This document shows, piece after piece, positions 25,070-38,230 of a DNA stretch of 64,000 nt; position 1 is the first letter of the stretch; every line of letters starts with the position of its first letter. Made by a program: the position numbers and the translations under genes. Under the pieces are notes generated by a model that was not told where the DNA came from, did not search any database, and saw only the letters and a list, made by a program, of their open reading frames with translations. Source of the stretch: Aldrovandia affinis (taxonomy: Eukaryota; Chordata; Actinopteri; Notacanthiformes; Halosauridae); NCBI GenBank assembly GCA_029706075.1, contig JAINUG010000130.1, forward strand, positions 1,096,383 to 1,160,382. Reading direction: 5' to 3'.

Positions 25070-25107
25070 GTCTAGTGTCTAGTGTCTAGCGTCTAGCGTC
25101 TAGAGTC
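25070..25107. repeat. 7-bp tandem repeat, five units
   Basis: GTCTAGT, GTCTAGT, GTCTAGC, GTCTAGC, GTCTAGA, then GTC. Confidence 0.95.
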
Positions 25108-25466
25108 CACTGAGTCTACTGTCGTTAACACTGTGAGCATCTATAAAGTAAATTGACACAATTTCATGCAGCCTCTGTGCACTGGATAAGCTTGAAGTGA
25201 TGGACGTCTTTTCCAGGCTCGGCTGACTAGGGAGACTAGATGCACGATGAGAGATTCACTCAATTGGCACGCAAATGCCTGTCCACATAACCCACGGACA
25301 TAGTTTGATCTGGAGTCAAATGTATTGTACTTTACTGTCAGAGCACAGGGCTGTACACTGACACCGACAAAGAACAAGACTGCTTAAGACAATACATACA
25401 ATATTTACACTGTACACAGTATATATACACAGCCTGTCTATAAGTCTTCGCTGAAATAAACGCACT

Positions 25467-25486
25467 ACACACACACACACACACAT
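25467..25486. repeat. Short (AC)n microsatellite
   Basis: Dinucleotide run of about 10 units. Confidence 0.9.
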
Positions 25487-25561
25487 ATAGGTGTCTGGCC
25501 TCGCCTTGGGATATATCCATTTTGTCCTACCCACTGAGAGTCCAGATGCTTTGGGAGAACC

Positions 25562-25686
25562 ATCAGCAGCTCGACACAGAGCCAATGGGAACCCTCAGCA
25601 GCTCGACATAGAGCCAATGGGAACCCTCAGCAGCTCGACCCAAAGCCAATGGGAACCCTCAGCAGTTCGACTCAGAGCCAATGCAC
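25562..25686. repeat. 32-bp minisatellite, four units
   Basis: Units start at 25562, 25594, 25626 and 25658; each reads CTCAGCAGCTCGAC, a variable pair, then AGAGCCAATGGGAACC. Units differ at one to four positions; the last is incomplete. The unit length is not a multiple of three, so no coding repeat is implied. Confidence 0.95.
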
Positions 25687-26133
25687 ACCAAGTAGGAGGT
25701 TAGTAGGCTGCGGGGGACCCTTACCCCCTTGAGTATGTCATCATTCCAAACAGGTGCACAAGCTACAAATAGTCCTGTGCATGAAGAGGCACACATGTGA
25801 CATCGTAGCTCTTGGAAGCTCACAACAAAATATCAGATGTCCTCCATAGCCTGGATTGAGCTGCCTGCTTCCTCATTCAGGTTTTCTTTAAACACTTTCC
25901 AGCAGAGCCGCAATGGGGATCAGCAGTGGCTGGTTGCCTCCTCCGTCTGCCTGTGAAAAGGATCCAGACACAGTGTTCTGATGCCCATCTAAGAGGGGCA
26001 AGCTTCTGCTTCTGTCTGTAGAGGTCTCTAACAATGTTCAGCACTGCTGAGAAAGACATCTTCACAGTGGGGTGGACTTCTGAGGATTCTATTCTCTCCA
26101 ACAGACTAAACTAGTATCTTCAGAAGAGTGGTG
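25687..26133. other. Gene-free DNA
   Basis: Nothing recognised. Confidence 0.4.
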
Positions 26134-26280
26134 TGGTTCTCTGTGGCTCAGTTGGTAGAGCACAGCGTTGGCTTAGGTTGTGGGTTCAATCCCCACTGGG
26201 GCCACATATACTGAAAATGTATGCATTCACTACTGTAAGTCACTTTGGATAAAAGCGTCTGCTAAATGGCGTATATATAT
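26134..26280 (+). mobile_element. tRNA-derived SINE, copy 2 (best preserved)
   Basis: A box TGGCTCAGTTGGTAGAGCA and B box GGTTCAATCCC are both intact. The body CCACATATACTGAAAATG and ATGCATTCACTACTGTAAG follows, then the tail CACTTTGGATAAAAGCGTC and TGCTAAATGGC. This is the copy most likely to retain an RNA polymerase III promoter. Confidence 0.92.
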
Positions 26281-27271
26281 ACTGAATATAAATATAAATA
26301 TTTTATAAATACAGTTATTCAGCATTACAGATCAAATCTGCATTACCCTGCCAAGTTTTGTTTATTATCTTTCAGCCAAAGAAAAAGTTCTTAATCGCTC
26401 AAGTGTATGTTTGTTGTCAAATTTTAAACATTTTTTTAAATAGCAGACAGTTTTTGCCAAACTTGAATAACGAAGTGGCACATAAAGAGGACACATGCAC
26501 ATTTCCAGTCCATTTGACCGACGAGTGGCTCAGAAAACATAACTATCAAAATCACCTTCGAAAAAACAAGCAAACAGCTGAAAGTTAAACATTTGGAAAG
26601 TGCCCTGGATGGGGAACGTGATTGTGTGGGGAACCAAATCTGATGCATCTGCCTAAATGTAATACTTCAGGCGCTGTTAGCTGGACATCTTAAGGACCAT
26701 ATTAGAAGACAACTAATCTAACTAGCTTGGTGACAAGGATATTCAAGTTAGATAGCTGTCTATCTAATATGCAACCTCTATTTTGCTAGCTATAACTGGC
26801 TAACTAGCTTGTCTCTTGTAAATTGGGTAATTGTTTGGCGGAGATTCAAGCAGACAGGCACAGTAGACTCAACTCAAAAAGTTAAATACTCTATAAATGT
26901 GTCAGTTACACCTATGGTTTTATTACAAAATAACATCCCGAAAACCTAATATCTAAGAGCTCTATTTTTAAAAGGGCTATTTTTTAAGGTAAGTTGGATA
27001 CCTGCAGTAGATATATGGGAAGAATACCAATTTATGCAATACATTTAGCCAGATATGTTGTTCTACCTCATTTGAGTGAATAGTTCTGTTTCTGTTTCCA
27101 CTGGCATGTGTAACAGGTTTTTGACTGTTGGCAAGCCTACCCACTGGCAACAAAGAGGCAAAGCCAGCATCTGTTCCCCCTGCCAGCAATAAGTACTCCA
27201 CAGTTAATGCTCTGTTGTTTTAATGACATGTCTTGATTCTGAGGGTAGTGTAGATGCTACTGGGACATAAC
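26281..27271. other. Gene-free AT-rich DNA
   Basis: Nothing recognised; CTAGC-type words are frequent at about 26710-26820. Confidence 0.4.
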
Positions 27272-28130
27272 AATTTGGTGCCTTTAGTAAACTGATTATG
27301 TCCTCCAAATCATCTACATGTCTGTTAGACCCCATACCAACAAAGCTTATTAAAGAGCTTTTGCCTGTGCTAGGCCAGCCCATGTTAGACATTATAAATA
27401 CATCCCTATTATTGTGTTGTGTATCGAAGTCTTTAAAAGTGGCAGTAATCAAGACTCAACCAGAATCAACCTTGATCAAATCTTGATCCTGATAATCTGA
27501 AAAACTATAGACCCATTTCAAATCTTTTTTTGTCAAAAATTTTAGAGAAATCTATTGCTCAACAATGAACTGCTTTCCTAAAAACGAATAATCTGTATGA
27601 AACACTGCAATCAGGTTTTAGACCAAACCATAACACTGAGACGGCACTTATTAAAGTTGTAAATGACTTACTGTTCGCATCGGATTCTGGTTGTGTTTCT
27701 ATTCTAGTGCTCCTTGACATAAGTGCTGCTTTTGACACTATTGACCACCAGATTCTCCTTTACAGGCTAGAAAACCTGGTTGGTGTGGACGGGCAATCTC
27801 ATGGTTTAAATCATACCTATCAGACAGGTTTCAATTTGTGCAATTAGATCAAGAGTTCTCTGACTACTCTCTGAAGTCTAGATTAAAAACATATCTTTTC
27901 ATCCTAGCCAACTGTCAAACATAGTCTAAGTGGAGAGATGGAGTGAGAAACTTTCCATACTGTCACCTCCTCAACGTGTTACCACCACTGTTAACCAAGG
28001 CTGGTTATCCTTGATCGGGTGTGGACACTCTCATGGCTGCGTGTGTTCTCTGTCCCTGTCCTAATAGGTATGCTGCCATAGCTTACACCTGTCGGGGCTA
28101 TCAGTATATTTTTATGCTTGTGCTCCCCTC
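27272..28130 (+). mobile_element. Broken LINE (CR1/L2 clade) reverse-transcriptase fragment
   Basis: Across several frames, reverse-transcriptase motifs appear in order: LLDPIPTKLIKELLP (27322 on), NYRPISN (about 27503), GFRPNHNTETALIK (about 27614) and LLDISAAFDTIDH (about 27712), then SWFKSYLSDRFQF. A deletion removes the catalytic YADD region: the sequence jumps near 27845 to a C-terminal SLKSRLKTYLFILA-type segment and a 3' UTR. Frameshifts and stops make it clearly dead. It is a different subfamily from the LINE end at 20562. Confidence 0.88.
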
Positions 28131-28762
28131 CTCTCACATACTGGTTATAGCACTGGTTATAGCTGGTTATAGCACTGCTTTTTTCTGACTACATGTTCTC
28201 TTCTCTGCCTTGGCCTCTGAGAAGCTTCCAACACAAAATTGATTGAAACCTGTTACAATGCTGTAAGTATGTTGGTCTACTTTAAACAATCTACTCACCA
28301 CTGGGCAGGCTGCTAAGGATCCAATCATAATTTCTCTTTGAATAGCAACAACCAAATAGCGTATAGAGTACAAAGTTCTATGCTTCACAAGAACTAACCT
28401 AAGCTGATCAACTGACTCATCAAGCTAGCTGCTAACTATGCTATTGAATTGATTTGTTCAGTTCGCCCCATCAGTCAATGTCATTGGGAGATTGCAGTTT
28501 AATCCACCAATAATTTGATCATTTGAATGCTGGAATTCCACCTATTAACTTAATTTAATGAGGTAATATTATGTCCATTTAACTATGACTAGTGTAGAGG
28601 CTTTGTACAGTCCTTCACTCTTGTGAAATCTTTACTTATTGTGTCCGCATGGACAATAATTATATATTAATGTTCTGGTAGTGATGTTGATCTGAGAAAA
28701 TTCAATAAATGCAGTATTGAACTCAAGTGAGTAGTGAGTAGAATTTATATGAAATGTCATGA

Positions 28763-28763
<1 letters not shown>
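28131..28763. other. Gene-free DNA
   Basis: Short TGGTTATAGCAC duplications at about 28142-28178; otherwise nothing recognised. Confidence 0.4.

Positions 28764-28801
<38 letters not shown>
28764..28801. repeat. (GT)n microsatellite
   Basis: Perfect GT run of about 19 units. Confidence 0.97.
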
Positions 28802-28804
<3 letters not shown>

Positions 28805-29829
28805 GCTTGTGCGTGTGGGCCCATGTTAATGATTCAAAGACTAAGACTCATTCATCATTTTCAGCGACAGTAAATATGCAAATTCATTTTTTCGGTATTA
28901 TCATTTAAAATGGATTTTACTGGATGTGTGTGTGCTGGTTATCTACTGTTTTTTTCTCATATTGAAAATACGATTTTAATAATAACAAGCAATTCTTGTT
29001 ATTATGCCCATAGGATGTTTGTTGGATTGCATGTTGCTCTGGCACGCTTTTTGAAATCTCTGACTCCATCCTCTGGAGTGTATAATAAGTCATTTTCATT
29101 TTGCTATTTGCCCCTGATGTGAAGTGAATCACTGATTTCCCCAATCACCATTTCTGAAGAATGGAAGTCTGTTGCATGATGTTAATACACAGCCTGTCAG
29201 TCACCTTTGGCCGAACATTAAATTCGATTTAGAACTTTTGGCAAATAATGTAGAGGTAACTGGCAAAATAAAGGCACGTGAGTAAATGTGGGATAATTAA
29301 AAAGGTGCAGTACCGCGAGTGTCCAATGGGGGTGCCAGGGCCTGTACCCATGGCACGACCCCGCAGAGCTGGGACTGTCCTAGCCCTGGCCCGGGGCCGT
29401 TTGAGTGCCCCCCCATCTTACTAAAGTGTTGCCATTATTTGGCAGTTACCTGTATGTACTTATCCATTTGTCATACAGATTTAGAGGGGGTACAATTTTG
29501 GTTGATTCCAGTGAGATAGCAATGTTTTTAATGTGAATTCAGAACAACGGCAACACCCAACTTGATATCACTAAGTACTTTTGTATACAATACTTTTAGT
29601 AACAATAATTGTATACCTGTTATAAGTCTAGAGGAACTGTTAGATCAGCCCCTTGATAATAGCAAATTATTAAATTGTACATACATACATATTGTGTGTA
29701 TGTGCGTGTTTGCGTGCATATAACTAAACAAGATCTTGACTTTACTTTACCCATTATCAACTCTGTGGAATGTTGATTTTCTTTGTGCCTGTATTTTATT
29801 TTGTTAAACTATTTTTATCGATGATTTAT

Positions 29830-30480
29830 TTATTTCCCCCAGTGTGGAATGACCAATCATATGCATGGGCCTATTTCATTGCTGCAACATCCTCTGCCAA
29901 TTATGAATATCACAAACAACCACATGCTGTCCTGCCAGCCACAACTACTTTTCACTCCACAGTCTACCAGCTGAGCTGCACAGTCATTGCATTGGACCTG
30001 AGTTACCAGAGGAGTCGCTTTTACATCAAGAGACAGAGACAGCCGAGCGTAATGGAACAATTGGGGCAATGCCATTGCCAATTATACACTGCTCTGCAGG
30101 GCTGCCTGACACAGTCTGCACTGGCATGGTCAGAATACCAAACAGGGGGCCATTGTGCCATGGTGTCATTATACGGGGGCTTGTATTAGCAGGAAAAACA
30201 AAACGCCCCGCAGATTACATTTTGTTTGTTGAACGAATGCTCGTTTTAATTGCAAAAAGTCTTCTTTCCTGCTCATCTTCCAACATCAACAGGTTTTGAT
30301 GGTTTGGCCACCCAACAGGAGTAAGAGCTTCCACAGGGAATTTAATCTGACTAGCCACGGAGCCTTCACTGTGGGTTGCTGCGCTTCTGTTTTGACTGCA
30401 GCCAATAAAACACTTGGACGAGTAAGGCCTTGGAGGATCAGTTATATAGAGGCGTCCTGCAGCTACAGTGCTGATTAAAA
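29830..30480. promoter_or_regulatory. Candidate conserved noncoding element
   Basis: A repeat-free tract of balanced composition with many short words typical of developmental enhancers: CATATGCATG, CCAATTATGAAT, ACAAACAACCACA, GGCAATGCCATTGCC (a small palindrome) and GCTCGTTTTAATTGC. A 139-codon open frame (29770-30189) overlaps it but has no recognisable domain. The assignment is only by texture. Confidence 0.25.
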
Positions 30481-33265
30481 AAGCTCTCAGTTCTGTGCAG
30501 CGCCAGATCAGGTCAAGTTTGTTGTTCGGCTATAGGGCAACACAGCGACAGTCGGGCACAGGGCAGACAAATGCCCGTGTAGGCCTATCATCTGCAATAG
30601 CTTGAAACAAAGAAGCAGTGCAGCTGGGAGTTTATGTTTGTGTCTGATTAAATTATATTTTTCATTGTTCTGCTATCTGGAGAGGAGCAAACACTCACTT
30701 ATTTATTTATGAAGCACGTTCATTTTAGCATTGCTGTAGTATGCTAATATTTTCTCACATATTTAGCATCTCATGCATCACAAATACATTCCACCGTCAG
30801 CCTGCCATCCCCCTCCGCTGTTTTGCCCAGCATTCAATATCATTTGAAATGCTGATGCCTCTCCCTGCTGCTCCAAGCAGTAGTGAGTGCATTTAATCTG
30901 CTTTCAGGTTGCATCGAAGGTGAGCACATGAAAGACAAGCGTGTAAAAACAATGTAGCCCTTTGGAGAGGTGCTGCTTTACTTCCTTTTCTGCATGGCCA
31001 GTTACGGGGATCAGGTTGTATTGCGCTTGAATGGAGCAGAACGGTGTCTCCCCACCCACACACACACACTCCCGCCAGAAACAAGAGAATCATGCCAAGT
31101 ACAGAGACATTTAACCTTTTCTCCCAGAAATAAGACCCAAAAGTATCTATGCTGGGGACAAACAGTTGATCACCAAAATAATAATAGCAAAATAATGGAT
31201 AAACTCTGTTTGTCTATCTATCTAACTATCGTCTCCTCAACATTCTGCAGAACATGTTCAATGATATGGGGTTTAGTTTTTCAGACACTGTATTTATTTT
31301 TGCTGTGCAGTATTCAAGGGCAGATTTAATAGTGTCAGTAGTGTCTGACACAGAAGATGAGCTAGCTAGGCTAGCTAGCCCAGCCATAGTGACCCAGAGC
31401 ATTGCGATGAGCAAAAATGTGTTATAGCCAATACTGTCCTTCCTACTCCATTTGACAGTGTCAGCCAGCCTGGGTGTTATCTGTATTACTGAAGACAATA
31501 AACTGCAAATAAACAATAAACAATAAATCTGTCATCATTGTATTTATTTTCGATATCGAGATGGTCACAGTATGTTGAATGTACCGTTAGCTGAGTACAT
31601 TTCTCTAACAGAACAAAGTGGGAAACAATCTTGGGGTTGAATTTATTAAGTTACAGGGTTCACTGACCTACAATACCAGTAGGCATATCAAGTATTTCTT
31701 CAAATTAATAATTTGGGCATGTAAATGATATCAAGGACTGATAGTCTTCATTCAGAAATCAATCACATCATCAATGGTTGCAGTAAAAGTACATATTTAT
31801 TCATACACAAAAGCTAAACCTCCCTCCACCAGATTAACATTAGGTCACCAGGTTCTCTCTGAGACTGAATACATGGGCAATCTCAAAAGCAGAGAAGTCA
31901 CGGTAACACTAGAGAAGCCCCTAGTATTTCAGCAGGCAGGTCAATGCTTGGCTGTCCTGGACTACTGGCACTGGCCGACATCCCCTACCTCAGCTTCCTG
32001 ACCGCTCTGTGAAGATTTGTGTTAACTGCTATGTATGTTGCTATCAGTGATGGCTGCAATATTTCTCCAATCTGTCTAATAAGACCTCGATTCACATCAA
32101 AACGAAATTGGCTCCTGACGGAAAGATCGTCTGGTCTTTAGCTGGTCTCTACAAGATGGTATCTCCCTGCTAATTGTTTGGTGTACTTTATCCATCTTGA
32201 ATGTGATGTTAGCAATGGTTTGCCACCCTTGAATTAGGTGAGCTAGCTAGCTACGTAGAACATTCCGGCCCCTCACTCAAAACCCAACCACCACGGATAA
32301 TTTGCATGGCGAATCAAAATGGATAAATTAAATTAAATTAAAATGGATTCATATTTTGGCTGGTTTGTAATGTCACCCAGAGGAAGTTAAATCGCTAACA
32401 TATGCATAAGAATATAGTTTGACAATTACCCAAATGTTTTGTTTTGATTATGGCAGCATAGTACTCAAATGAAAAGCATTGTCAAACTAAATAAAGGATT
32501 TTAATTTTTGGCACAATAGTTGTGCTCACAATAGGAAATGGAATTCATATATTACTAAGACATCCAAGAAAAACATGTAAAATTAATGATGGCTTTTTTA
32601 TTTTCAGTGCAAACTGGATTTTTGATTTTGTTTTTCAAGATATATCAAACTTTTTTACTAAGACATCGCGACCCCAAACATAAATGAAAAACCCCATACC
32701 TGCGACCCCAAAATTGAATGGCAATGGCAGTTTTTTATTTTCAAAAATGCAAACTGGACAGGGAAGGAAAAACTGTTCTCCTTGTTGTTTTTGTTTTTTT
32801 ACATTTAGTAGCATCTGTACACAATAAGTTAATTAAATAGCAAAATTTGCTATTAGTAAAATAAACAACTGTCTTAAAGATTTTTGAATGTTTTTATTGG
32901 TTTGTTTGTTCGTTTTTTTGTACACTGAATACAAAGCATTGATTAATAGATTTCATAGTTTGAAAGGAGGACTGCTCTATCTTCCTCCATATAGTGCCAC
33001 CACAAAATATTTTCTGAAGATTTTTAATCACTCAACACAAAACATTTCAGTTCTTAGCAAATGTAACATGTCCGCTGGTGTCTGTCTTGACACTGAAGCA
33101 CGGTTAAATTAGTGTCCTGAATCTCAGAAAACCTGGAGGAGGGGGGGCAAGAGAGCTAAACACAGGGCTTGTGTTGAGTAGCATCTATGAAAATGGGTAA
33201 ATACAATTAAAAATTAAGATTGACGCTTGATATTGCCTCTCCATATAGTTAGAGACTTCAGTACG
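30481..33265. other. Gene-free DNA
   Basis: No exon or classifiable transposon recognised. CTAGCTAG-rich patches occur at about 31360 and 32240. Confidence 0.4.
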
Positions 33266-33410
33266 GTGGTTCTCCATGGCTCAGTTGGTAGAGCACGGCG
33301 TTGGCAAGGCTTATCAATCCCCACTGGGGCCACATATACTGAAAATGTATGCATTCACTACTGTAAGTCAATTTGGATAAAAGCATCTGCTAAATGGCAT
33401 ATATTCTATA
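33266..33410 (+). mobile_element. tRNA-derived SINE, copy 3
   Basis: The A box (TGGCTCAGTTGGTAGAGCA) is intact, but about 11 bp spanning the first part of the B box are deleted (GGCTTATCAATCCCC). The body and the tail (ATTTGGATAAAAGCATCTGC) are preserved. Loss of the B box should make this copy silent. Confidence 0.9.
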
Positions 33411-34084
33411 TCATTATATAGTACGGAAGATGAAAGGGAAGGTAACAGTTAACAGGCTGTGTTCTTATTTGTCACACGTGAATGCCAAGATATTCTCCTT
33501 AGTCATGCTTACTCTCCTTCCATATTTGCCGGCACGCAAAGCCACGCCCGCCAACTAGCTGGGGCGTTCGTTTCTCGGAGTGTCACTCCAGATTAGGAGG
33601 TCTCACCCTCATTCCACAGCTGTAGGGGAAAAAGCAACCTTGCTTTACATAAGCATCTAATTCTTATTGAGAGATCAGCCTGGCGTCTACCCTTGTGCAA
33701 TTCACAGCAGCATGGATTCGGTGTGTGACGTGGGATAGATTTAACCTTGAAAACTCAAGGCACCGAGTAAGAAGGTTTGGGCAAAATATCTGTTTTTCAG
33801 ATAGGTGTCAGCCAAGCTACACAGCACAATCAGGTGGGGCAACTTTATGGCTCAGGCCTCTCTTTACAGTGGCATAAAAACAAGGAGCTTGTTGAGTTTC
33901 ATATCAAGAGATAGATTTATGGTGGGTCGTTCGGTTGTCCAATTCTTCCTTCCAGATGAAAGAAAACCCAGATAAAAACTGATTGGATTCCTTCCAGAAT
34001 TTTCACAGCACCCTCCCAATCCCCAAACACCGCCACTGCCCAATTGCCAAAGATACTTTACGGATGCTATGCTGCCCTTATATT

Positions 34085-34240
34085 TTATTTATTTATCTAT
34101 TCTATTTCTATTTTGTTTACAAAGTGTGATATTCTGTGTGTATTCTGATTATGGATGGCCCAAGATTTTTTTTTTTATGGGGCGTAGTATCACAGATGTA
34201 ACAATAAAGAAATCTGAATCTGAATCTGAATCTGAATAAC
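34085..34240 (+). mobile_element. Probable retroelement 3' end with (GAATCT)n tail
   Basis: The sequence ends AACAATAAAGAAATCTGAATC and continues as four GAATCT-type units. A polyadenylation-like AATAAA directly before a short tandem tail is a hallmark of some non-LTR retroelements. No coding part is recognised and the 5' boundary is a guess. Confidence 0.45.
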
Positions 34241-37200
34241 CTTTTTGTCCTTGACACTTTATAGAAGGAACACTTTGATTGTAAATCATGCAGGGGGAAT
34301 TTCCTTTCCTGAGACAAATGAGTGTAGGATATTGCAATTCCCAACAAATGATCAGTTTGGTTTGGATTAGGTTATTGATGGGCCTACCCTCAGGTTATAC
34401 ATGCACTTTCCATACCAAAAAAGTGTTTTAACAGTGCTTATCTTGCCCATTTGCTCTCTGTCAGTGTACCTCTGGTTTATAAATCTGGTCTTTAGCTTGG
34501 AATGCTGAGCTTAAAATGGGTACATGCCACTGAGGGACAGAGTTGGGGAACTTTAATGCCCCATACATTCCACTACTGTACCAAGTCTTAAGGCATGGCA
34601 AAATATGGCCATGTTTTAAATACATTTGGGGCTCTGTAGTTTGCACAGAATATCTGAAGGATGGCTGAAGCTACAATGGGGAGAGGGGGGCATTTGCAAT
34701 CCACTTTCAATACATGGTTAAATGAGCAGTTAACATCACATTTACCATACATTATATCATCACAAATTTGGCAGTCACTGAAATATATATATTTTTAAAT
34801 GTTGTTCAAGTACTATCTTAAATGATAGATATCACAAAAGCTAGATATAGAAAGATTTAGCTAAGATACATCAAAAGCACCACAGTTTAAGAATAATCAA
34901 TACACTGGTTACCTGGCATAATAACCCTCCTCGAGGCCCCCTTAAGGGTTTAGATGGATGTTACAATGCCAGTCTTGTATATTTATATATATATTTATAT
35001 TTGATTTATTTTGAACCAATTTTTATTCTGTTGTCTGATTGAATTCATACGCCCGTCTCATCAACTTCCTTGGTCAATTTCGATCAAATCTTCTCTGAAA
35101 CGTGCTGCTGGCTGCCACTCCTTCTCACTCTTCAGTCCAGCGGCCGAGTTGAGCACACATTCATGCATAGCTGGCACAGGGCAGATTGCAGGTGCCCGAT
35201 CGACCAGAGGTGTCACATACGCGATGAGAAATGTCGCCTGGAAGCCTCCCTTCTTGGATGACTCTACGGGCCCTGTGGGACTGCCAGCCACATTCCGTAT
35301 GGCCCGGGTTCAACACCAGACTGTACAGGAAATCATTTCATTCAGAGCCAAAGCTTTAGCAAAAAAAAGCCAACTGACAACCACAGGCCTAGTACATTTA
35401 TTATATTTCAGGGCATATGATTACGGAGCGTGGCGGGCATTGACAACACAAGCTAATACATTCAGGTGGTGTCTCTCATGATGATTAAGTAATCTTTGGA
35501 TATTAGGTGGCACTTGATGTTAAAGAGCTCCTTCTGGTTATGGAACACCTAGCAGCCATTACTAAATGGCAGGGGAAGATGGAGCATGGAAGAGCCACGT
35601 CCACAGAGAACTACTTAAAAAGGGATATAGATCCATCGGTATGGATCAGTGCTGTGTGCCTCTCTTCCATAAACGATGCTGTCCCTGGGACACCAGGATT
35701 ATCCTGAGCTAACCCGGGATTAAAAGGTCAAGTGGACTCTAGCAAGGTATTTAAAAGGGGGGCTCAAGTTGGAATCTATTACAGTGTTTTATTTGCATGT
35801 TATGTGCTGTGTCATATCGTGGATAGCTTAGATACTCCAAGCGTTTCGGCTTGGAGAAGAAGGGGCATTGCAATCTCTCTGGATTTAGTCTTACGATTCC
35901 TTACAGAATGCAGAGAAGATACTTGTAGAATGACCATCACCAGCAAACAGGCACTGGGTAAAAGTGGAGAGGAACTTGGCATTCTCCTTGACGTTTGATA
36001 ATACATTGTGTTGGAAATACATTATGTTGGACATACAGTACCAGTAATTTATAAATTAGCCTTTTAGGGGTCATTGACTGTATGTGTATCCTATGTACAA
36101 ATTTTTCCCCATAAAAACTTTACATTATTTTCCCCCCAGACCTCCAGAAAATGTAAAATTAACTTCAACCCTACATACATTTGATGTATGAGGTAAACTA
36201 TTCTGAATTTTAAATTGCACAGCACAATGCACTGCCTTTTATGTGATCCATTATTTTCACTTAGCATACTGCTGTGTCCAATTACAACATGCACTGTCAA
36301 CAACTTGTCCTAATCAGTTTTCATTGGGGTCTGTATAGGAATAGTCCTACATTGGGACATTTATAGTATCAAATCTATGTCTGTTTATGTTTGTACACCT
36401 CTGTTTATGTACAGTAGTTATTATGACAGGGGAGTTATGGATCAATCAATGTGGTCATTAGTTCTAAGGAGGAACCTAAAACACAACCATTATTCAAATG
36501 AACCCTCCAAAGCATCAATACTGATAATGGTCTGCCATATTTTTGGTTGGAGCCCTGAATGATTCTACTGAGCTATGAAAATGCAACTGGAATCACATGG
36601 TTCTGTAGTGTAAGGATGCACGTCAAAGCACTAATTTAAGCTTCGAGTGACACTGTATCCTATACCAGGGACAAAGAGGGGCACAAGCGGTCTGGATGTT
36701 AATAGTTAACCAAGTGTGCCCCCTAGTGTTCCAGAGAAGACATTTCTTATATGTAATTGAAATGAATGAATGATTTGTAAAAATTGAATCTAAGTAAATA
36801 TGTATTTAATGTCTATATACAATCATACACACACACACACACACACTATTCATGCAGTCATGCAAATGCTTGAGAGTCCGAGGGGAAAAAAGTAATTCGG
36901 GGGGGCCAAATAAATATGTATTCACAGACCTTAGCAGTCCTCCACATCGTAAATATGTTTGATTTTATTGGGCATGTTTAAGATACAGATGAACTTTCAG
37001 TAGGTAGTTTCTATAACTCAGCTAATTCATGACGAGTTATGGAAAACCCACTGCACAAATGCATCATTTTGATGAGCAGTTTAGCTCATTAAATGTGTTT
37101 ATTGTAGCTTTACTTGGCAGAATCTGGTTTACATCTGTTTTGTAACTGTAAATGCAGTGTGATAGTCGTGTATGATAGGGTGAAGCTTTATCCTGTTAAC

Positions 37201-38081
37201 AGATGCCTTGATTATTAATTGCTAAAGTGCCCATTTTTTCCATGGCAATAGAAATGGAGGCATTGTTACACATATTTTTTCATACCAATGATTACAAATT
37301 AACTGTTGGCACCACCAACTGGATGTTTTTGTAGCATACATCTCATACATACATCTCATCTCTTTGCTACTATTGAGTTCATTTGGATAATGTAATAATG
37401 CTTTTAAAAAATTAAAAAAATTAAAAAAATCTGTTTTGCGCAATACATGTTTTGGACATTGCAATGGTTTACATTGCCTGACCACTGGACATTGTAATCG
37501 GTATTTTTGTACAATTTGCATTATTTCAAGGACTTTGGGCTTTGGCGTTACAATTTTTACTCCCCCCTTTCAAAGTCAGGAGTATTATTTGCTCTGCTTG
37601 TTACAACCTTGACTGAAAAAACTGCCTGTGGTACAATTTATGATCATTCAGAACTGACTTAAAAAAGTTTAAGTTTAAATCAAACTGCACAAAAGGTAAT
37701 ACCTGAATGGGAACCACAAACAGCAGTTTTACTGTGGATCAGTAATATGCACATGGGTTAAATTAAGCCACAATAAAGGCCAAAATACAGTTTATGCAAT
37801 AGTAAAGGTCATGTTTAACCAGAAAAATCAATTTAAAATGGGCCCCTGACTTTCTTTACTTTGGTATAGATTATGCCATTGAAAACAAACTCCAAAGCTT
37901 AGCAACATATGTTAGGTAGGTCAATGACAGCCAGGCACATGCACATGGTAGCCAATCAGAAGAGTTCCCTCCACCGCACCTACTATAACAGAACATGAAG
38001 TACCAAAATACAAAACAGACACATTAAATCTGCACTTGGCATGTGATGTCACGTGCTTCAATGACGAGGAAATATATAACA
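34241..38081. other. Gene-free DNA
   Basis: A GC-richer patch at about 35100-35340 interrupts AT-rich sequence; it may be part of an unrecognised repeat. A short (CA)n lies at 36826-36846. No gene is supported. Confidence 0.4.
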
Positions 38082-38230
38082 TATTAAAAATAATAATTTT
38101 ATTTATACAGCACCTTCCATACAGAGTGCAGCTCAAAGTGCTTAACAAAAATAACATTAATGAAAATAACGAGCATTAAATGAAACAATAAAAAACTAAC
38201 TTAAAATGAATAATAAAATAATTAGGTAAT
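38082..38230. repeat. Dispersed fish repeat, copy B
   Basis: AATAATAATTTTATTTATAC, AGCACCTTCCATACAGAG and GCTCAAAGTGCTTAACA follow one another. This matches the type at 5708 and is a familiar motif order in fish repeats. Family assignment is open. Confidence 0.55.

Noticed and set aside
26134..26205. Possible tRNA gene
   Set aside because: A and B boxes are present, but the sequence continues into a SINE body and the acceptor stem does not close; two further copies show it is a SINE.
29770..30189. 139-codon open frame
   Set aside because: No domain, signal or family resemblance; the overlapping sequence looks like noncoding DNA with enhancer-type words.
35011..35481. 156-codon frame in a GC-richer patch
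   Set aside because: No recognisable domain; the patch may be part of an unclassified repeat.
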